Shown: one piece after another, positions 22,813-27,692 of the stretch
How the letters are laid out: each line of letters starts with the position of its first letter
Numbering within the stretch: position 1 is the stretch's first letter
Assembly (NCBI GenBank): GCA_036794395.1
Contig: DAIRGS010000058.1
Span: 1 to 27,692 of the forward strand
Length of the DNA: 27,692 nt
Direction of reading: 5' to 3'
Source: DASXMX01 sp036794395
GTDB taxonomy: Bacteria; Planctomycetota; Phycisphaerae; Tepidisphaerales; Tepidisphaeraceae
Notes under the pieces: generated by a model
What the model saw: only the letters and a program-made list of their open reading frames with translations
What the model was told of the DNA's origin: nothing
Databases searched by the model: none
Program-made: the position numbers and the translations under genes

Positions 22813-24537
22813 ATGAAATCGACAGGCAAAGCGTATCTGGCACTGGCGTTGGCAATCGCCGAGGCTCTGGCGATGACCACGATCGCATCCGCGCAAATCG
22901 CGGCCCCCGGTCAGGATGGCCGGGCTATGGATGCGAACAACCGCGTAGGCAGCGGGGGCATGAACCAGCCCGGCGGGGCGGGTGGGGGCGTTTCACCTAA
23001 TCAGATCATTTACGGGAACGTAACCGGCGGCAAGCGTTTCCGCGGGCCGGTCGGTGAGACAGATCCCGGGGCGTTTTATGGTCCGACTGCCGGGCGGTTT
23101 TCAGATCGGTTCGTCGCCGGTTCCAGCGGCGTACCGCAGCCCTATCAACCGCAAACTGATTCAAGCATTGCCCAACCCTTTTACGGCAGCTCGCGCGCCG
23201 CTCCCCCTCCGCCCGGCACATATCGCCTCGGTTTCAGCGGCGGCTACATCGGCACCAGCCTGACGCCCGGAACTGAGATGGGGATGAATGATCAGACCGT
23301 CTCTGATCAATGGCTCTCGCAGCGCCTGGGGCAATCCACCATTCTGGGAACGCATTCCACGCTGATCGGCACTCAAAACGGCGAGGCAGTGCTCCAGGGA
23401 ACTGGTGGCGACAATCAGGACACAACCCTCAGCGGCTCGGCGCTGTATGGGATTCAACCGATGCGCTCGGGCCTGGATATTTCCAATGATGCGGCCAATG
23501 CCCAGACCGCAGGATTATTGGCCGGTCCCGGCGACCGCTTCCGTTATGACTCGGCTGAAATGCGCCGCATGCGCGGCGAACTGGAATCCACCACCGATCA
23601 AAGCCAGCCCAATGCGCCCCGCGGCGGCCAGCAGCAGGGGGTTGGGCAATCGTTGAACGGAAATGCACAGGACAATGCCGGCCAGCAATCTCTCAATCCC
23701 AATGGCCTATCCAACGACTTGCAAACGAGCCAGGCCGCCCAACGCCGCTTTACCATTGTCGCGCCCGAACTTCAGAGCGAGCAATACCGCGAAATGCGGC
23801 GTCGGCTCGCGCAGTACGAAAACCCGCAATATCTGCAATTGGAAGCCCAGCATCGTGCCCGACTGGAGCGGCAGGCTGTGATGGCAAAGATGAATGGCGG
23901 AGCGGCAACGCAGCCAGCCGTGCCTCCTTTGGGCGGCCCGGGTCTTGGAGGCTCGGCAACGCTTCAGCAGCCGGGCATGGGCGCGATGAACGCCCAGCCC
24001 ATGAAAGTCACCAGCCTGGCAACGGGTGTGCGGGCCAAGGGTCTGCATGACATGCTGTCCACTGCCGAGGACCTGATGCGGCAGGGCAAATTTCAGTCGG
24101 CGATCGATCGATATGATGTCGCGCTTCAAATTGCCCCCAACAATCCCCTTGCGCCATTGGGCCGGGCCAACGCCGAATTAGGCGCTGGCGCCTATCGTCT
24201 GGCGAACGCCGATCTGCATCGCGTCTTTTCCGCCGATCACGCGACCCTTGTCGCGCAATATGATCTGAAAAGCTGGTTCCCATCCGATCGTCTTGCCGCG
24301 GTTCGCAAGGAATTGGAAGACCTTTCGGCCAAGGACACAAAAGACGAGATGTCGGAATTTTTACTCGCCTACATCGGTTACAACCTTGGCGAAGCCGACC
24401 AGGCGGCAACGCATCTGGCTGAGGCCCGCAAGCGTGCGGACAGCAAGGACTCGGTTTTGGATTTGTTGGAGCGCAGTTGGAAGCTCCCGGCTGGTCAACG
24501 GACTTCTCCAACGCTAAAGCCAGACTTGAACAAGTAA
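22813..24537 (+). CDS. Exported protein with C-terminal TPR repeats
   Basis: A 574-residue protein. A signal peptide (KAYLALALAIAEALAMTTIA, SAQ cleavage) is followed by ~370 residues of low-complexity Gly/Gln/Asn/Pro-rich sequence with no known fold. A charged helical stretch (SEQYREMRRRLAQYENPQYL) follows. Residues ~405-560 carry about four tetratricopeptide-like units (AEDLMRQGKFQSAIDRYDVA, LQIAPNNPLAPLGRANAELG, FLLAYIGYNLGEADQAATHL). TPRs mediate protein contacts; here they would be periplasmic or surface-exposed. The start at 22813 has AAGGA about 11 bases upstream. It seems to stand alone; a role in envelope assembly or adhesion is a guess. Confidence 0.85.
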   Translation: MKSTGKAYLALALAIAEALAMTTIASAQIAAPGQDGRAMDANNRVGSGGMNQPGGAGGGVSPNQIIYGNVTGGKRFRGPVGETDPGAFYGPTAGRFSDRFVAGSSGVPQPYQPQTDSSIAQPFYGSSRAAPPPPGTYRLGFSGGYIGTSLTPGTEMGMNDQTVSDQWLSQRLGQSTILGTHSTLIGTQNGEAVLQGTGGDNQDTTLSGSALYGIQPMRSGLDISNDAANAQTAGLLAGPGDRFRYDSAEMRRMRGELESTTDQSQPNAPRGGQQQGVGQSLNGNAQDNAGQQSLNPNGLSNDLQTSQAAQRRFTIVAPELQSEQYREMRRRLAQYENPQYLQLEAQHRARLERQAVMAKMNGGAATQPAVPPLGGPGLGGSATLQQPGMGAMNAQPMKVTSLATGVRAKGLHDMLSTAEDLMRQGKFQSAIDRYDVALQIAPNNPLAPLGRANAELGAGAYRLANADLHRVFSADHATLVAQYDLKSWFPSDRLAAVRKELEDLSAKDTKDEMSEFLLAYIGYNLGEADQAATHLAEARKRADSKDSVLDLLERSWKLPAGQRTSPTLKPDLNK

Positions 24538-24638
24538 AACCGCGGATCCCATTTGAAGCGTTTCGACGAAAAGGCATCGGAGGAAACGCTCTTTCGACCC
24601 TGCTTGGATTGCAACTCCGTAATCGTATAAGTGCGAGC

Positions 24639-24671
24639 AAAAAAGAGCCGCGGACGGGGGAATCCGCGGCT
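24639..24671 (-). terminator. Intrinsic terminator on the minus strand
   Basis: A perfect 9-bp stem (AGCCGCGGA at 24646-24654 with TCCGCGGCT at 24663-24671). On the minus strand it is followed by CTTTTTTG. It could end the candidate small RNA and/or the sigma-54 regulator transcript. No T-run follows it on the plus strand. Confidence 0.85.
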
Positions 24672-24896
24672 AGGGCTCTCAACTTTGGGGAGGCGTCCGG
24701 AGGGGAGGCCGGACGGTTGAGAGATTGGGTTTAGCGTCGGGGGTTTGAAGAAGGAGGGGGGGGGAACCTTCTTCGGGGAGTACCCCCGACTTAAAGTGCT
24801 CCGTCAGGCTGTTTCACTGACGAAACCCTCGGTTCAGAGTTTTGGTCTTTCGTTTCAGTCACCCACTACATTTTGTATTACAAATCAGCTGAAGTA
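24639..24896 (-). ncRNA. Candidate structured small RNA with C-rich loops
   Basis: Between two convergent genes the minus strand has a sigma-70-like promoter (24902-24930) and, ~260 bases on, a strong intrinsic terminator (24639-24671). The predicted transcript holds nested hairpins. H1 is 24817-24857 and H2 is 24802-24822; they share six bases, so they exclude each other. H3 is 24736-24790 (9 bp plus 8 bp, loop with eight C). H4 is 24676-24723 (8 bp plus 6 bp, loop CCTCCCCT). The terminator loop is TTCCCCCG. C-rich single-stranded loops are typical of small RNAs that pair with G-rich Shine-Dalgarno regions. No match to tmRNA, RNase P, SRP or an obvious 6S form was seen. Alternatively it could be a processed 3' end. 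Confidence 0.55.
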
Positions 24897-24901
24897 CAGA
24901 A

Positions 24902-24930
24902 ATTTTAGCCCTCACTAAGAAAAAAGGCAA
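24902..24930 (-). promoter_or_regulatory. Candidate sigma-70 promoter for the small RNA
   Basis: On the minus strand: TTGCCT (-35, complement of 24925-24930), exactly 17 bases, TAAAAT (-10, complement of 24902-24907). The predicted start is near 24896. It lies in an A/T-rich region 117 bases beyond the regulator gene's stop. Confidence 0.5.
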
Positions 24931-25047
24931 GAGAATTTTTGTGCAACACCGGCGTTGCAGACCTATTTACTGCACCTAACACCCCAATTTATCGGCAGTA
25001 ATCGCCTGAAAACATGAGCGGAAAAAGTAGTATGGGTGCCTGTTGAA

Positions 25048-26463
25048 TCAGTTTGACTCGCCCACATCTAATCCATATTTCCGCATTTTTTTGTAGAGCG
25101 TTGTCCGGTTGATATCCAGTTCCGCGGCGGTTGACTGGCGATTCCAGGCGTTGCGACGGAGGGCCGATTCAATGATCCGCCTTTCCGGTCCTTCCAGGGC
25201 GACGTGCAGGGGCAGGGCCTGGTCAGATCCATCCGCATCCCCCGTCCCCGCGGCGCGCGGGGCGGGCAGTGTCGCGCTGATCGATTCAGGAAGATCGCCG
25301 ACATCGATATGGGGCCGGCGGCAAAAAACCACCGCCCGTTCCACCGCATTCTCCAATTCACGGACGTTTCCCGGCCACGCGTATCGCTGCATCAGCGCCA
25401 ACGCGGCGTCCGTAAACCCAAGGATCTCCCGCCCAGACTCCTTGGCAAACTGCCGCAGAAAATGGCCCGCAAGAAGTCCAACATCTCCGACCCGCTCGCG
25501 CAGGCCGGGCATTCGGATGTTCACGACGTTGATTCGATAGTAAAGGTCCTGGCGGAACTGTTGCTGGGCGACCATGGCCATCAGATCGACATTGCTGGCC
25601 AGAATTACGCGGACATCGACGGTCCGGGTTTCCGTGCTGCCGACCGGCTCAAAGGCCCGCTCCTGAAGCATTCTTAGCAACTTCACCTGAAGGGCGGGGG
25701 AGGCGGAGTTGATCTCGTCGAGGAAGAGTGTTCCGCCATCGGCGGCCAGAAACCGGCCGGGCTTGTCGCCAGTTGCGCCGGTGAAGGAGCCTTTGACGTG
25801 GCCGAAAAGCTCTGATTCCAGCAGTGTTTCGGGAAGCGATCCGCAACTGACTTCGACGAATGGCTTTTCCCGCCGGGGCGAACGGTAATGTATCGCGCGG
25901 GCCAGGAGGGATTTTCCCGTACCGCTTTCGCCGGTCATCAGAACGGTTGTCCGGCTATCGGCCACGGCGTCCACCAGATCGAAGATCTTCAGCATCTTGT
26001 GATCGTGGCCGACCACATTTTCCAGCCCGAAGCGCAGATCGAGCTGCTGGCGAAGTGAGTGATTCTCGAAAAGCAGGGCCTGCTGTCGAGCGGCTTTTTC
26101 GACAATGACTCGAATTTCCTCATCGACGATGGGCTTGGTCAGGTAGTCAAACGCGCCGTTCTTGGTGGCTTCGACAGCCCCCTCGATCGAGCCGTAGCTG
26201 GTAATAACGATCGGGACGACGTGGCCGTACCGGCGGCGGACATCGCGCAAAAACTCGTTGGCCTTGACGCCGGGCATGTTGATGTCGGCCAGGAGCAATT
26301 CGGTCTGGCCGGCTTCGAGGATGGCGAAGGCTTCCTCGTGGCGGTCGGCGGTGCGCACCTCGTAGCCCTCGCGGCGGAGGAACTGGGAGAGGGACTGGAG
26401 CATGATCCGGTCTTCGTCGAGGATGAGGAGCCGGGGTTTGGGGGGAGTATTGGCCTGGAGCAT
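25048..26463 (-). CDS. Sigma-54-dependent response regulator (NtrC family)
   Basis: A 471-residue cytoplasmic transcription activator. The receiver domain has acidic residues D16-E17-D18, phospho-acceptor D60 (LLLADINMPG) and K110 (LTKP). The AAA+ sigma-54 interaction domain has Walker A 177-184 (GESGTGKS), the sigma-54-contact loop GSFTGA at 224-229 (usual form GAFTGA) and Walker B GGTLFLDE at 242-249. The C-terminal Fis-type HTH (~430-467) shows NRQSTAAELDINRTTLYKKM. The ATG at 26463 has AGGG seven bases upstream. Its sensor kinase is not in the window, and no obvious sigma-54 (-24 GG/-12 GC) promoter was noticed nearby. Confidence 0.95.
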   Translation of the reverse strand: MLQANTPPKPRLLILDEDRIMLQSLSQFLRREGYEVRTADRHEEAFAILEAGQTELLLADINMPGVKANEFLRDVRRRYGHVVPIVITSYGSIEGAVEATKNGAFDYLTKPIVDEEIRVIVEKAARQQALLFENHSLRQQLDLRFGLENVVGHDHKMLKIFDLVDAVADSRTTVLMTGESGTGKSLLARAIHYRSPRREKPFVEVSCGSLPETLLESELFGHVKGSFTGATGDKPGRFLAADGGTLFLDEINSASPALQVKLLRMLQERAFEPVGSTETRTVDVRVILASNVDLMAMVAQQQFRQDLYYRINVVNIRMPGLRERVGDVGLLAGHFLRQFAKESGREILGFTDAALALMQRYAWPGNVRELENAVERAVVFCRRPHIDVGDLPESISATLPAPRAAGTGDADGSDQALPLHVALEGPERRIIESALRRNAWNRQSTAAELDINRTTLYKKMRKYGLDVGESN

Positions 26464-27486
26464 TTGGCAGCCCTTTTTTGCTGGCGTCCGATAACCACAG
26501 ATCGGTTGGAGATGATGCTTTCCCGCAACGCCTGTTCACATTCTGCATCGGCAGGAATGGGTGGTGATTTTGAACAACGTTTTTGGGGAAGGCACGGAGG
26601 CACGGAGGGGGTGAGTGGGTGAGGGGGTGAGGGGGAGATGCCGGGGGCGTTGCATTTCGTTGCAAATGGTTGCATTTGGCGGGAAATTGCTGGTGGCGAG
26701 TTGGGAGTTGCGAGGGGCTGGTTGTAAGTCCTTATTTTTCGTGGAGGGGCTGGCGCGCTGAGGGTTTTTGGGGGTGCGGCTAAGTGGAGTGTCTGGTGGG
26801 GGTTGTGAGGATGGCTGAAAATGGGGAGCGCGCTGGGGTTGATGGGTAAATAAAGGAGTTACGCCGGGTGGTGCGGGCTGAAAATCGAATGACGAAATCC
26901 GAATGACCCTTCGGCTGCGCTCAGGCCAAGCTACTCAAATCCGAAATCCAAATGATTGAATTACGAAACTGGGTCGGGCGCGTCCGAAGGTCGCGAGGAC
27001 AGGGGGGACGGCAGACAGGGAGATGGGGAGACAAAGAGACGGGGGTGAGTGGGCGCGTGAAACGTGAAACGTGAAGACGTGAAACGCAATACGTAAAACG
27101 TAAAACGTGAAGACGTGAAATTTGAAGGCTTGAAACGGAGGGGTGAATTCTGGGCTTGGGGTTGGGATTGGGATTGGGGTTAATCGGGCGGCGGGGCGGT
27201 GGGTCGCGAGAGCGGGTTAGCAGTGTAGAGCAGGCGAGAAGTTACGGAGGCGCCGAGTGGGAAGCAGCGAACAGGGAGCGGCGGAGTTTTTAGTCGTTTT
27301 TAAGTGAGTTGTGCGATTTGTTGGGGGTGGGGTGGCGCGGGGAGATCCGGGGCGGCGCTGAGTACAGCTTTGCCACTGGCGTGGGGTGGGGTTAGGGGAG
27401 GGAGGGGCATCACGTTTTGATCGGGCGCTTGTGACAAGTGGGAGTGGTGGCGCGGGGATGTATGGGGGTACGGTATTATCGGGGCG
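26464..27486. repeat. Gene-poor, G-rich region full of short repeats
   Basis: About 1 kb without a convincing gene. In order it holds: GGCACGGA doublets (26591-26606), four G-tracts (26607-26635), TTGCATTT-type repeats (~26650-26678), CGAAATCCGAATGA-like repeats around a CCCTTCGGCTGCGCTCAGG module (26886-26955; module 26907-26927), GGGAGA/GACAAAGAGAC (27018-27040), ACGTGAAACGTGAAG units (27055-27136) and GGGATT repeats (27151-27181). Minus-strand open frames here are Pro-rich artefacts of the C-rich strand. Promoters for the sigma-54 regulator probably lie in 26464-26580. Confidence 0.7.
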
Positions 27487-27692
27487 ATGTCGATCACGTT
27501 TGAGGAGTTGCGGAGGAGGTTGATGAAGAAGGCCGGGTTGAAGTGGATTGAGGCAATCGCATTGGAGCGGGGTTTGGGGGTACACGTATTTGAGACCATC
27601 TATCTGGACGGCGATGCGGGGTGGGGTACTTCATGGGGCACCGTGATGAGCGGATCGGGGGTGTTTTGGAATCGCGGATGCGAGGGAGAGGG
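27487..27692 (+). CDS. Possible partial gene running off the window end
   Basis: From the ATG at 27487 the frame is open to the last base (68 codons, no stop): MSITFEELRRRLMKKAGLKW, IEAIALERGLGVHVFETIYL, then DGDAGWGTSWGTVMSG. The mixed helix/strand composition differs from the low-complexity frames on the other strand. The ribosome site is unclear (GGGGCG). A TATTAT lies just upstream but has no good -35. No family recognised; it could be chance in a G-rich region. Confidence 0.4.
   Translation, partial: MSITFEELRRRLMKKAGLKWIEAIALERGLGVHVFETIYLDGDAGWGTSWGTVMSGSGVFWNRGCEGE

Noticed and set aside
24940..24965. TGCAAC/GTTGCA hairpin as terminator of the sigma-54 regulator
   Set aside because: No T-run follows on the minus strand; the stem is short. 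The stronger terminator lies at 24639-24671.
26139..26675. Two long minus-strand frames overlapping the sigma-54 regulator start
   Set aside because: They are frame-shifted shadows of the receiver domain, Pro/Arg/Ser-rich, and include no domain.
27217..27599. Minus-strand Pro/His-rich frames at the right end
   Set aside because: Low-complexity translation of the C-rich strand, no ribosome site, overlapping a more balanced plus-strand frame.

Overview
The window looks like chromosomal DNA from a planctomycete, most likely a member of the Phycisphaerae or a relative. This is inferred from protein style. A secreted giant opens with a planctomycete 'LEPR-XLL'-like sorting region. A membrane protein ends in a CxxC-AYDL-CPxCG zinc ribbon typical of the group. 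There are WD40 and amidohydrolase genes, and many palindromic dispersed repeats lie between the genes. No rRNA, tRNA or CRISPR array was seen.

Layout, left part (1-8.3 kb): a 59-base remnant of an amidohydrolase paralogue, a secreted WD40 propeller protein, an intact amidohydrolase, and a 1104-residue secreted beta-helix/Ig-like/SdrD-like adhesin-type protein with a clear terminator. A repeat-rich stretch (6.33-7.25 kb) follows, with composite palindromes and a truncated pseudopilin-like gene end. Then comes a TIGR01777-type nucleotide-sugar epimerase-like gene.

Middle (8.4-14.8 kb): a three-gene operon (Gfo/Idh/MocA oxidoreductase, MFS transporter, TauD/SyrP-like dioxygenase) suggests uptake and oxidation of a small organic compound. 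A small membrane protein follows, then a signalling pair (stand-alone receiver; receiver plus SpoIIE/PP2C-type phosphatase). A MITE-like palindrome with a 10-bp direct repeat sits exactly on the stop codon of the phosphatase gene. A zinc-ribbon membrane protein comes next.

Accessory zone (14.8-22.1 kb): a signal-peptide gene truncated by tandem repeats, a SUKH-HEAT protein, and a REP-associated tyrosine transposase (RAYT) surrounded by its REP-like repeats. After these lies a three-gene cassette of unknown function: a 67-aa protein, a 209-aa Cys-rich protein, and an 840-aa protein with a degenerate nuclease-like middle and a C-terminal AAA+ ATPase. REP sequences of the same family flank this cassette on both sides.

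Right part (22.1-27.7 kb): a YbgC-type thioesterase, a secreted TPR protein and a sigma-54-dependent response regulator of the NtrC type. Between the last two, which converge, a sigma-70-like promoter and a strong intrinsic terminator on the minus strand bracket about 258 nt of nested hairpins with C-rich loops. This is a candidate regulatory small RNA and the most promising undescribed element here. The last kilobase is gene-poor, G-rich and full of simple repeats, ending in a possible partial gene.
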